A DNA stretch of 64,000 bases from Borreliella japonica (GTDB lineage: Bacteria > Spirochaetota > Spirochaetia > Borreliales > Borreliaceae): positions 368,730 through 432,729 of the forward strand of contig NZ_FMTE01000002.1 of assembly GCF_900099615.1 (NCBI RefSeq), read 5' to 3'. The notes beneath the pieces are model-generated. The model had not been told where the DNA came from, did no database searches, and saw only the letters and a list, made by a program, of their open reading frames with translations. Below, piece after piece: positions 54,432 through 62,971 of this stretch; position 1 is the stretch's first letter, and each line of letters opens with the position of its first letter. A program made the translations under genes and the position numbers.

Positions 54432-55941
54432 ATTTTTTAAAAATCTCCATAGGCCTTACAGAAATTTCCTTCGAGAAAGAAGTCTTATTAACACTTTTAT
54501 CTAAATTATAAGCAGCAATACTAATATAATAAAGTCTTCCATCTTCAAGTCCTGTAATCTTAAAAGAAGTTTGACTTCCAACATCAATAGGAGAAGCTAA
54601 AACACTGCCGGTTTTTCCATGATAATTACCAGAGGCAACGCCAATATAAATATAATACCCTTCAACACTACTATTAACAACAGGAATCCATTCAATAAAA
54701 ACTTCCCTGGAGCCTGGAATAACTTTTGTTATTACGGGAGGAAATGGGGCTGCTTCAGGAACATAGGTAATCGACATACTATAAAGAGAAGGACTGCTTA
54801 CAGAATCTCCACTGGGATAAAATTCAACTTTTATTTGAATATATTTTGCTATCTTTGAATCTGGAAAATCTTTTTTAGGATCAAAATGAATCCACGCCCC
54901 AGTTAAATTTTTCTTAATATTCCCATAGCTATCTGTATTATAAAATACTTTATTATCTAATCTGTAATAATAAACAATCTCTGTATCCTTGGGAACATTA
55001 GAATCAACATCAAAAGACAATACTTGAGAATAATATTTAGAAAGCTTGATAGGCTCTGTAATAATGTATCCCATATTCTTTGAAAAAAAAGCATTACTAA
55101 TCTCTTCAAAGCTTTTATGTATTTCCAAATTCTCAACCGCACCAGTAAAATAGGTTCCTAAGGTAAAATCAATAAAATTTCCAATACTTAATAAATATCC
55201 TGATCCTTCCTTTTTATTATCCGTTATATATTCTATTGCTTGAGGTTTAGAATCTATCAAATATTCAAGTATGCCGTCCCTTTGTCTATATCTTAAAGTA
55301 TGCAAATGCCATTTCTTTGGAATAAAATCATCATTGCTTTTCATTCTAATTTTAATAGGATCTTTATTATCTTTTAAAAATACATTGTTTAAAACCCAAA
55401 CAAAATTTCCCTCATCGCTTTCCAATCTAATCGACTGATCTACCCACAAATTATTAATATTTTTATAACCATCCCAACTAAAAATAATTTCTCCTGTAAC
55501 AGAAGTTGTTCGATATACCCAAAACTTAATAGTAAAATCAGAAACAGTATTGCCTGAAAAAAAGAAAGCTTTCTTTGTTAATGGCTTAAACTTGACAGGA
55601 TTTTGATTTGAATAAAAAATTAAAGAGCCGTTGGAAACATTACGAAATTCATTTGAAACTCTCAAGCTTTTTGCACTAACTAAATAATTTGAAGATGTGT
55701 CTTTTAATTTATTATCTCTTCCTATTTCTAAGCGTAAATCAATATTTTTCAAATCCAAAACAGCTTTATATCTATCCAAATAAATACCAAGCAAACCTCT
55801 CATATCTCTTTCAAAAGTAATATTGCTAGAATCTTGAATAAATTTAAAATTTTTTTTTGAATCAAGTATTAACTTCAATTCTTGAGATAAAAGAATAAAA
55901 AAGCATAAAAAAAATAGCAAGAACATTAAAATTAATCTCAT
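54424..55941 (-). CDS. Secreted protein with LamG-like and fibronectin III domains
   Basis: The 505 residues begin with a signal peptide (LILMFLLFFLCFFILLS). The middle (about 110-275) looks like a concanavalin/LamG jelly roll: TVSDFTIKFWVYRTTS, LWVDQSIRLES, KKWHLHTLRYR and GNFIDFTLGTYFTGAVENLE. Near the C-terminus (about 405-500) is a fibronectin III domain: REVFIEWIPVVNSSVEGYYI and GLEDGRLYYISIAAYN. A periplasmic or surface role in binding carbohydrate or protein is possible but unproven. It is divergent from uvrC. Confidence 0.75.
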   Translation of the reverse strand: MRLILMFLLFFLCFFILLSQELKLILDSKKNFKFIQDSSNITFERDMRGLLGIYLDRYKAVLDLKNIDLRLEIGRDNKLKDTSSNYLVSAKSLRVSNEFRNVSNGSLIFYSNQNPVKFKPLTKKAFFFSGNTVSDFTIKFWVYRTTSVTGEIIFSWDGYKNINNLWVDQSIRLESDEGNFVWVLNNVFLKDNKDPIKIRMKSNDDFIPKKWHLHTLRYRQRDGILEYLIDSKPQAIEYITDNKKEGSGYLLSIGNFIDFTLGTYFTGAVENLEIHKSFEEISNAFFSKNMGYIITEPIKLSKYYSQVLSFDVDSNVPKDTEIVYYYRLDNKVFYNTDSYGNIKKNLTGAWIHFDPKKDFPDSKIAKYIQIKVEFYPSGDSVSSPSLYSMSITYVPEAAPFPPVITKVIPGSREVFIEWIPVVNSSVEGYYIYIGVASGNYHGKTGSVLASPIDVGSQTSFKITGLEDGRLYYISIAAYNLDKSVNKTSFSKEISVRPMEIFKKYE

Positions 55942-55996
55942 TTTTGACCTTTTATTTGTTATTATTCACATTTTTAAATATCTCATAACATAAAAC

Positions 55997-56037
55997 AAAT
56001 CATCTTATGATACAATGATTATATCATAAGATGATTT
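55997..56037. repeat. Perfect 16-base inverted repeat between divergent genes
   Basis: AAATCATCTTATGATA and its exact complement, nine bases apart, lie between the divergent FN3/LamG gene and uvrC. A TAAAAT at 56039-56044 just after the palindrome could be the uvrC -10. The arms hold three G-C pairs each. An operator is the first idea; a hairpin is the alternative. Confidence 0.55.
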
Positions 56038-56063
56038 CTAAAATCTAAAAACTATCTGACATT

Positions 56064-57878
56064 ATGAAAGACAACCTAATAAATTTATTTGAAAAAGCAA
56101 TAAAACTACCAACTACAAGTGGCTGCTATAAAATGCTAAATGAAAATAAAAAAATACTCTATATTGGAAAAGCAAAAAATCTAAGATCAAGAATAAAAAG
56201 TTATTTTTTAGAAAAAAAAAGCCACAAAATAAAAATATTAATGGAAAATGTAAAATCAATAGAAGTTATCACAACAAACAGTGAATACGAAGCATTGCTT
56301 CTAGAATGCAATCTAATCAAAACTCATAAGCCTGATTACAATGTAAAATTAAAAGACGGGAAAGGTTATCCCATGGTAAGGATAACTCGTGAAAAATATC
56401 CAAGAATTTTCAAAACCAGGAAAATAATTAACGACCAAAGTGAATATTTCGGACCATTTACCAATGTAAAAAAATTGGACCAAGTATTAGATTTTATTAA
56501 CAAAACATTTAAACTTAGAAAGTGCAAAAAAAAATCTAAAACTCCTTGTCTATATTGCCATATGGGACAATGCCTTGGAGCATGCTACAAGGAAAATCTC
56601 GAAAAAGAATATCAAAAAGAACTAGATAAAGCAAAATCTATACTAAAAGGAAATACATCCGAAATATTAAACCAAATTGACATTAAATTAAAACTTGCCA
56701 TACAAAAAGAAGATTTTGAAACTGCTATTAAATTAAAAGAAATTAAAAATTCTTTAACAGAGATTAATCAAATCCAAATCGTTACAAAAACCAACAATTT
56801 AAACACAGATTATGTGCATGTTCATCCAGGAGAAAATGTAAATACAATAATAGTATTAAAATATAGAAATGGGAAATTAGTTGAAAGAGATGCAAACTTT
56901 GATGAGAGCATATGCAAAAAAAATGAGCTGATTTTACAATTTTTGACTCAATATTACACAGCTATTAATATGATAGTGCCCGACAAAATCAATATTTTTC
57001 TTAAAGATGTAGACACTAAAAATGTTGAAAAACTAATAAATGACGTTAAAAATACAAAAACAAAAATTATTTACAAAGAAACAGAAGAAATTTTAAAAAT
57101 AATGGAAATGGCTATATCTAATGCTGAATTATCATTAAAAGAATATGAAAATAAAAACAATAAAGCACTGGAGAGTTTAAAAATTTTTCTAGAAATGGAT
57201 AAACTTCCCAAAATAATTGAAGGATTTGACATTGCTCATCTTAAAGGGCAAGAAACAGTAGCTTCCATGGTTACTTTTAAAATGGGAATGCCCTTTAAAG
57301 AAAACTACAAGCTTTACAAGTTAAACTCACTATTAAAAGGAGAAATTGATGACTTTAAGGCAATAAAAGAAGTAATCTTAAGAAGATATTCAGAAATAAT
57401 CAATAAAAACTTAGAGCTTCCAAATTTAATCTTAATTGACGGAGGAAAAGGACAATTAAATGCTGCTTTTTCTAGCTTAAAAGACTTAAAAATAGAAAAC
57501 AAGGTTAAAATCTGTTCATTGGCAAAAAAACACGAAACAATATTCTTAACAACAAAAAACAAAGGGATAAATCTACCTCAAGGACATCTTGCTCTTAGGA
57601 TACTGCAAAACGTAAGAGATGAAGCGCACAGAAAAGCTAACAGATTTAACAGAAAAAGAAGAGAAAAAATAACACTATTGTACACAAAAATAAATGGAGT
57701 TGGAGAAAAAACAGCTCAAAAAATATTAAAAACAATAGGAACCTATAAGGATATATTGCCTTTAAGTGAAAATGAAATTTCAGAAAAAATAAAAGTAAAT
57801 ATTAAACTTGCAAAAAGAATAAAAGAATTTGCAATAAAAGAAAACTCAATAAAAAATTATAATCACAATAAATTTTAA
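56064..57878 (+). CDS. uvrC: Excinuclease ABC subunit C
   Basis: UvrC makes both incisions in nucleotide excision repair. The 604 residues have the GIY-YIG nuclease ([35 protein letters not shown]), a short Cys-rich segment (CPYCHMGQC-like [13 protein letters not shown]), a UVR motif ([20 protein letters not shown]), the RNase H-like domain ([34 protein letters not shown]) and C-terminal HhH ([20 protein letters not shown]). It stands alone on plus; no clear ribosome site precedes the ATG. Confidence 0.97.
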   Translation: MKDNLINLFEKAIKLPTTSGCYKMLNENKKILYIGKAKNLRSRIKSYFLEKKSHKIKILMENVKSIEVITTNSEYEALLLECNLIKTHKPDYNVKLKDGKGYPMVRITREKYPRIFKTRKIINDQSEYFGPFTNVKKLDQVLDFINKTFKLRKCKKKSKTPCLYCHMGQCLGACYKENLEKEYQKELDKAKSILKGNTSEILNQIDIKLKLAIQKEDFETAIKLKEIKNSLTEINQIQIVTKTNNLNTDYVHVHPGENVNTIIVLKYRNGKLVERDANFDESICKKNELILQFLTQYYTAINMIVPDKINIFLKDVDTKNVEKLINDVKNTKTKIIYKETEEILKIMEMAISNAELSLKEYENKNNKALESLKIFLEMDKLPKIIEGFDIAHLKGQETVASMVTFKMGMPFKENYKLYKLNSLLKGEIDDFKAIKEVILRRYSEIINKNLELPNLILIDGGKGQLNAAFSSLKDLKIENKVKICSLAKKHETIFLTTKNKGINLPQGHLALRILQNVRDEAHRKANRFNRKRREKITLLYTKINGVGEKTAQKILKTIGTYKDILPLSENEISEKIKVNIKLAKRIKEFAIKENSIKNYNHNKF

Positions 57879-57943
57879 ATTCAATTAAAATTTTATATAA
57901 CCAGTAAATTACCAATAAAATTACAAAATTTCAAACTAGATTA

Positions 57944-58585
57944 TTATTTATTAATGCTTTTTAAAATTAAAATACTATTTGAAATTCCAGGCGATAAAAC
58001 TAAAAAAAGATTATTAATAAGCTTGTTTCTAACTTGCATATTTAAAACATCTCCCAAAAGCTCTATTTTGTATCTTCCAGAAAAACTCTTAACTACTCTA
58101 AAAAAATGAACAATCTCGGTGTAGTCAAAATTATCCAGCTCGCCAATAACTTCATTTATTAAATTATCAAATATCCTTTTACGCTCTTTCTTTTCTAAAT
58201 TTTTAATCTTTGAAGGTCTTCCTTCAATTTTATTTAATTTATCCAAAAATTTTTCTATCCCATTTTGAAAGTTTATATTTTTAATAATAACTTCAAATTC
58301 AAAACCTTTAGAAATATTTTTTTTACCTATTATTTCATATCTTAGATTATTAAAAAATAAAGGATAAAAAATAAAATCATCTTTTGCCTGAGACTTTAAC
58401 CCACAAATTTTTGCTCTCAGGTCATCATCACTTGGAATATTTAAATAATCAAAAAATATTTCGGGATTGCTTTGCAAGTTTTTAATAGAATCAAAAAACC
58501 CTATTAAAACAATTTCCGCCAATCTAGATTCAGATCTACAAGATAAAAAACAAAACAGTAAAATCCAACTTAATTTTTGCTTCAT
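57944..58585 (-). CDS. Putative lipoprotein of unknown function
   Basis: The 213 residues have a lipoprotein signal (KLSWILLFCFLS, Cys16) and a mixed helix/strand mature part (LAEIVLIGFFDSIKNL, YEIIGKKNISKGFEFEVIIK). I see no enzyme motif. Its start is three bases from the end of holA, so they share a transcript, though no functional link is evident. Confidence 0.72.
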   Translation of the reverse strand: MKQKLSWILLFCFLSCRSESRLAEIVLIGFFDSIKNLQSNPEIFFDYLNIPSDDDLRAKICGLKSQAKDDFIFYPLFFNNLRYEIIGKKNISKGFEFEVIIKNINFQNGIEKFLDKLNKIEGRPSKIKNLEKKERKRIFDNLINEVIGELDNFDYTEIVHFFRVVKSFSGRYKIELLGDVLNMQVRNKLINNLFLVLSPGISNSILILKSINK

Positions 58586-58588
58586 ATA

Positions 58589-59581
58589 CTAAAAATTAAA
58601 TTTTGACTCTGCAAAAGTATGCTTAAAAAAATTATTATTAAGCTTTAAGATTGAAAATATTAATAAATATGACAAATTTTGATGAATACTTTTAGAATAA
58701 ATTCTCAAATATAAATCAAAATTATATAAAATTTTCAAAACAATTTTTATTTCTGCAATTGAATAATTTTTAACCCCTACTCTATAAATTTTATTTAATG
58801 AAAAAAAGATTTTATTTTTATTCAATGCACTCTGTAAGCTTCCATATGTATTATAATCTATTTGCACCTTCAATAATCTTTTAAATTGCCAAATAAGACT
58901 CATTAAAACATTAAGCAAATCTTCCCCCTGATCCAAAATAGATTTAATCTTTATCAAAGAATGTGCCATATCTTTTCTTAAAATTGAATTAAATAAAGAG
59001 AAAGTGTTTTCAAAACGAACAAAACTAATCCAAGAAGTTATATCTTCCTCATCGATAGTGTTGTTCTTGGCAAAAAGCGCAAAAGAATTTATGTAAAATT
59101 TCAAAATTTTAGTATCTGAATTTAGCATCAAAAGCATTAAATTTACTGCAGAATCTGTAATCTTAACATTAAGATTAAAAAAATTTCTTTTTACAAATGT
59201 AAATTTATCATCATCGGAAATCTCATAAAAAACTTTTTTTATAAATTTAAGTTTGTTCTTAAAATCAATGTTACATGAATTGCTATTAGAAACAAAAATA
59301 ACAGTTTTATTATTAGACTTCAAAATTGCATTACATACTAGTTCTAAATCTTTCCCTGCTTTTAAAAGTTCAGACTCATAAACAATGAAAATTTCTTTTT
59401 CTGAAAAAAAAGAATTGGAAAATAGTTTCTCAACAAATTCAACAACTGAGAGTTCTGACAAAAAAATTTTAGTAACCGAAACTTCCGATTTAAAAGCATC
59501 TAACTTAATTAACAGCTCTTTTAAATAAGCTTCTTTTAAACCTTGTTCACTGCCCAACAATAAATAAACCACTTGCATCAA
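58589..59581 (-). CDS. holA: DNA polymerase III delta subunit
   Basis: Delta opens the sliding clamp within the clamp loader. The 330 residues match the HolA layout: an N-terminal YLLLGSEQGLKEAYLKELL, KEIFIVYESELLKAGKDLEL, an AAA-like part without Walker A, and a helical C-terminal collar (ILDQGEDLLNVLMSLIWQFK). Sequence identity in this family is low, so the call rests on length and these segments. dnaX, its partner, lies 8 kb away. Confidence 0.85.
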   Translation of the reverse strand: MMQVVYLLLGSEQGLKEAYLKELLIKLDAFKSEVSVTKIFLSELSVVEFVEKLFSNSFFSEKEIFIVYESELLKAGKDLELVCNAILKSNNKTVIFVSNSNSCNIDFKNKLKFIKKVFYEISDDDKFTFVKRNFFNLNVKITDSAVNLMLLMLNSDTKILKFYINSFALFAKNNTIDEEDITSWISFVRFENTFSLFNSILRKDMAHSLIKIKSILDQGEDLLNVLMSLIWQFKRLLKVQIDYNTYGSLQSALNKNKIFFSLNKIYRVGVKNYSIAEIKIVLKILYNFDLYLRIYSKSIHQNLSYLLIFSILKLNNNFFKHTFAESKFNF

Positions 59582-59634
59582 AATAAATTATAATCCAAGT
59601 GACAAATATATTATACTTAAGCTAGGAGGAGAAT

Positions 59635-60789
59635 ATGAAAGTTGCAATATTTACAGATACCTATATCCCAGAAAAAAATGGGGTAGCAACGTCAATAAAG
59701 CAAATTAAAGAAGGATTTGAAAAAAATGGCTATGAAGTTTACATATTTTGTCCAAAATCCAAAAAATCTGCAAACGAAAAAAACGTTTATAGATGTTCAT
59801 CTATTCAAATAAATAAAAAACTTGACGCCGTAATAGCTTTTCCCAATAAAAGAAAAATAGCTAAAATAATACAAAGCTATAAACCAGACATCATTCATAC
59901 TCACTCTGAGTTTTCTATGGGAAAAATTGGAAAACAAATTGCATTAAAACAAAATATACCAATAGTTCACACAAGCCACACAATGTGGGATTATTATTTA
60001 CACTACTTAGGAATTTTTAAATATTTTATTAAACCTGATAAAATGATACGAAAACACTATAATAAAATAAAATATTTTATTTATCCATCAAGTAAAGCAA
60101 AAGAAAGATATTTTCAACTTTCAAATAATTCTAACTATAAAATAATTCCAAATGGAGTTGATAGAAAGCTTTTCATAAAAACTCTAAGTAAAGAAAAAAA
60201 AGATGAAATTTTGAAAAAGCACAATATAAAGCAAACAGACAAAATAATCATATTTGTTGGAAGAATAAATAAAGAAAAAAACATCAATTCATTAGTGATA
60301 CATTTAAAAGACCTTTTAATACAAAACAGAAATTATAAGCTTATCATTATTGGCAAAGGAAGCGAAGAAAAGGAAATAAAAAATTTTAGCATTAAACATG
60401 GACTTGAAAAACAAATATTGCTAATAGGAACAATTCCATGGGAAGAAATATGTTATTACTATAAAATCTCTGATATCTTTGCCAGTCTATCAAGAAGCGA
60501 GGTATATCCAATGACAGTAATAGAAGCATTGACTGTTGGGATACCTGCCATTTTAATAAATGATTATATATATAAAGACGTAATAAAAGAAGGAATAAAC
60601 GGATTCTTAATAAAAAAATGTGAAAACTTATCTCATTACATAGATAAAGTAATAAAAGATGATAAAATACTAAAAACATTTAAACAAAATGCAAAAAAAT
60701 ATTCTACTAAATTTTCAAGTCATTTTTTTACAAAAAAAATTGAAAATTATTACTCAGAAATTATTGCAAAAAAAAAATCATTAATATAG
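59635..60789 (+). CDS. GT4-family glycosyltransferase (glycolipid synthesis)
   Basis: The 384-residue GT-B enzyme starts KVAIFTDTYIPEKNGVATSI, as do 1,2-diacylglycerol glucosyltransferases, with an acceptor loop HTSHTMWDYYLHYLGIFKY. The C-terminal Rossmann half has FVGRINKEKNI, GKGSEEKEI and the EX7E motif in SEVYPMTVIEALTVGIPAIL. The gene's position matches the one I recall as the Borrelia galactosyltransferase that makes galactosyl lipids such as cholesteryl galactoside. An AGGAGG site is five bases upstream. It runs nine bases into the converging mscS. Confidence 0.9.
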   Translation: MKVAIFTDTYIPEKNGVATSIKQIKEGFEKNGYEVYIFCPKSKKSANEKNVYRCSSIQINKKLDAVIAFPNKRKIAKIIQSYKPDIIHTHSEFSMGKIGKQIALKQNIPIVHTSHTMWDYYLHYLGIFKYFIKPDKMIRKHYNKIKYFIYPSSKAKERYFQLSNNSNYKIIPNGVDRKLFIKTLSKEKKDEILKKHNIKQTDKIIIFVGRINKEKNINSLVIHLKDLLIQNRNYKLIIIGKGSEEKEIKNFSIKHGLEKQILLIGTIPWEEICYYYKISDIFASLSRSEVYPMTVIEALTVGIPAILINDYIYKDVIKEGINGFLIKKCENLSHYIDKVIKDDKILKTFKQNAKKYSTKFSSHFFTKKIENYYSEIIAKKKSLI

Positions 60790-61623
60790 CTTATCAAAAG
60801 GTATGAAGCAAATTGGAAACTTAATCTTCATATCAAATAAAACATTCTTAATGGACTCACCAATAAAATATTGAAAATCCCAAAAAACATCCGTATTGAT
60901 AAAAAATCTAACCTGCACGACTATATAATAAGGAGTGTATTCTTTAACAATAAGAGTAGGAGAACAAATCTCAACATTAAATTTCTTATTATTGAAAATC
61001 ATCAAATCTTCTATTTTATCTTTTAATAAACCAATATTCGTATCATGGGGAACTTGAAAAGAAAACACAACCCTTCTTCTAGGATTTGCCGAAAAATTAA
61101 CAACAAAATTGGATGTAAGCTTACTGTTTGGAATCTTAATAATTTCTTCGTCAAATGTTTTAAGTGTAGTAAAAAAAATTTGGACATTCTCAACCAAACC
61201 TTCAACATCACCACATTTAATGTGATCTCCACACTTAAAAAATTTAGAATTTAAAACAATAAATCCGCTAACAAAATTAGACAAAATACCCTGAGCAGCA
61301 AGCCCAATAGCAAGCCCTAATGATCCGAATACAGCAATAATAGATGTTGTAGGCACCCCAAGATATGGCAATATTATTAAAACAATAACAAAATCTGTTA
61401 ATATTTTGAAAAAAGATTTCAAAAAATTAAAAACTGTAACCTCTAACTTATCCTCTAATCTAGACTTTTCCAAAGTCTTAAACAAAATTTTACCCATTTT
61501 TTTAACTATCAACTTTAAAAAATACCACAACACTATAGCAATCGAAACTTTTAAACTGTAACCCACCACACTCTCAAAAATATGATTAAAATAATCTTGA
61601 AATATAAAAAACTCCTTAAACAA
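60781..61623 (-). CDS. Small-conductance mechanosensitive channel (MscS family)
   Basis: MscS channels release solutes on osmotic downshock. The 280 residues have three membrane helices, the pore helix FGSLGLAIGLAAQGILSNFV and the beta domain with GLVENVQIFFTTLKTFDEEI and IKIPNSKLTSNFVVN. The cytoplasmic C-terminus is complete. The start is TTG with an AGAGGG site upstream. It converges on the glycosyltransferase gene, with the two 3' ends overlapping by nine bases. Confidence 0.92.
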   Translation of the reverse strand: MFKEFFIFQDYFNHIFESVVGYSLKVSIAIVLWYFLKLIVKKMGKILFKTLEKSRLEDKLEVTVFNFLKSFFKILTDFVIVLIILPYLGVPTTSIIAVFGSLGLAIGLAAQGILSNFVSGFIVLNSKFFKCGDHIKCGDVEGLVENVQIFFTTLKTFDEEIIKIPNSKLTSNFVVNFSANPRRRVVFSFQVPHDTNIGLLKDKIEDLMIFNNKKFNVEICSPTLIVKEYTPYYIVVQVRFFINTDVFWDFQYFIGESIKNVLFDMKIKFPICFIPFDKLY

Positions 61624-61661
61624 ACTAAACTTTCCCTCTAGACTTCACATAAATTAACTGA

Positions 61662-61670
61662 ATTATAGCA
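61662..61670 (-). promoter_or_regulatory. Extended -10 promoter of the MscS gene
   Basis: On minus TGCTATAAT (61670-61662) is a perfect -10 with the TGn extension, about 40 bases before the TTG start. The nearest -35 candidate, TTGAAA, is 20 bases away, which the extended -10 may offset. Confidence 0.5.
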
Positions 61671-61833
61671 CAAAAAACAAACAAACCTTTCAATAAAAAA
61701 ACTCTAGTAAAAACAATAAGTCAATCGATTAAAACATAATAAAACATGTTTTTAATCAACACCAATCAATAATAAAAAATACATTACAACAATATTTGTG
61801 GTAAAATTAGTATACCAAGGGTTTTTACTAATT

Positions 61834-62439
61834 TTGACAAAACAAATATATAAAAAGAAACAAAAAAAGTTATATGAGATTCTGAAATTGTTTTTACTTG
61901 TCTTTAAAACAGCAACATTTACAATTGGCGGAGGATTAGTAATTATATCTGAGCTTAAAAAAATACTTGTTAAAAAAAGAAAGATAATATCCGAGGACGA
62001 TTTCAACAAAATACTTGCAACATCAAATGTTATTCCTGGAGTTACAGCGATTAATTTTGTGTTCCTAGTAGGAAAAAAATTTGGGGGTTTTTCATGCGCA
62101 CTTTTACTTGTTGTTGCCGGAATTTTACCTTCCATTATTGCAATAGTAATGGTTTTCTTTTACCTAGAATTAGTGTCGGATAATATACATGTTGAAAAAT
62201 TTCTAGAAGGTGCAAAAATCTCTTCAATTATCATAATGTTAACAGTTGTTTTAAAATTTTCAAAAAAAATGTTGAATAATTCCATAATGAAATGGACAAT
62301 ATGTTTTCTTGTAATCTTTGCAATTTCTAAATTAAAAATAAAAATATCATATATACTACTAATTTTCTTTTTAATATATACGCTAAAATATATAACAATA
62401 AAAAAAATATTAACTAAACAAAAAAAGGATATCGATTGA
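61834..62439 (+). CDS. Chromate-transport family protein, first half
   Basis: This is a half-size (short-chain) CHR protein that probably pairs with the next gene. The core starts LFLLVFKTATFTIGGGLVII, then SEDDFNKILATSNVIPGVTA, GGFSCALLLVVAGILPSIIA and further membrane helices. The frame is open from a GTG at 61798, but a TTG at 61834 with AAGGG 12 bases upstream is preferred (201 residues). The ion carried is unknown; family members export chromate or related anions. Confidence 0.82.
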   Translation: MTKQIYKKKQKKLYEILKLFLLVFKTATFTIGGGLVIISELKKILVKKRKIISEDDFNKILATSNVIPGVTAINFVFLVGKKFGGFSCALLLVVAGILPSIIAIVMVFFYLELVSDNIHVEKFLEGAKISSIIIMLTVVLKFSKKMLNNSIMKWTICFLVIFAISKLKIKISYILLIFFLIYTLKYITIKKILTKQKKDID

Positions 62440-62969
62440 TTCTAATAAATTTATTCATCACATTTTTAAAAATCGGATTATTAAATTTCGGAGGGGGCAA
62501 TGGAATTGCAGCAATAATAAACAATGAATTAATTAATAATAAACAATGGATAACAAAAGACGAATTCATTAATATGATTACAATATCAAGAATAACCCCT
62601 GGACCTATTGCCACAAATATAGCAACATACGTTGGAATGAAAATTGCAGGAATTGCAGGAGCAATAATTGCTACATTGGCACTAATAACAGCTCCAATAT
62701 TAATAATGATTATAATTCTTTCAATGCTACACAAAATAAGCTTTTTAAATTATTGTTTGGAAAATCTAAAACCTATTATTGTTGCACTGTGGATAATTAC
62801 AATAATAATTTTGCTTGAAAACACATATTTAAAAATAGAGAACAACAAAACAGAGCTTTTAAGAACCTTGACTGTTGTAGGAATTAATTTTTTTATTTTA
62901 TTTTTTTATAATAAAATAAGTCCAGCATTAGTAATTATGCTTAGCGGATTTTTGTATACATTAATATAA
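62436..62969 (+). CDS. Chromate-transport family protein, second half
   Basis: The 177-residue second half-size CHR protein begins LINLFITFLKIGLLNFGGGN and continues WITKDEFINMITISRITPGP and GMKIAGIAGAIIATLALITA, with about five membrane helices. Its TTG start overlaps the stop of the first half (ATTGA), so the two are translationally coupled and probably form a heterodimer equal to a full ChrA. Confidence 0.85.
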   Translation: MILINLFITFLKIGLLNFGGGNGIAAIINNELINNKQWITKDEFINMITISRITPGPIATNIATYVGMKIAGIAGAIIATLALITAPILIMIIILSMLHKISFLNYCLENLKPIIVALWIITIIILLENTYLKIENNKTELLRTLTVVGINFFILFFYNKISPALVIMLSGFLYTLI

Positions 62970-62971
62970 AT

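Noticed and set aside
61752-62135. Minus-strand open frame of 127 codons
   Set aside because: It lies antisense to the first chromate-transporter gene, whose conserved GGG and PG motifs are clear.
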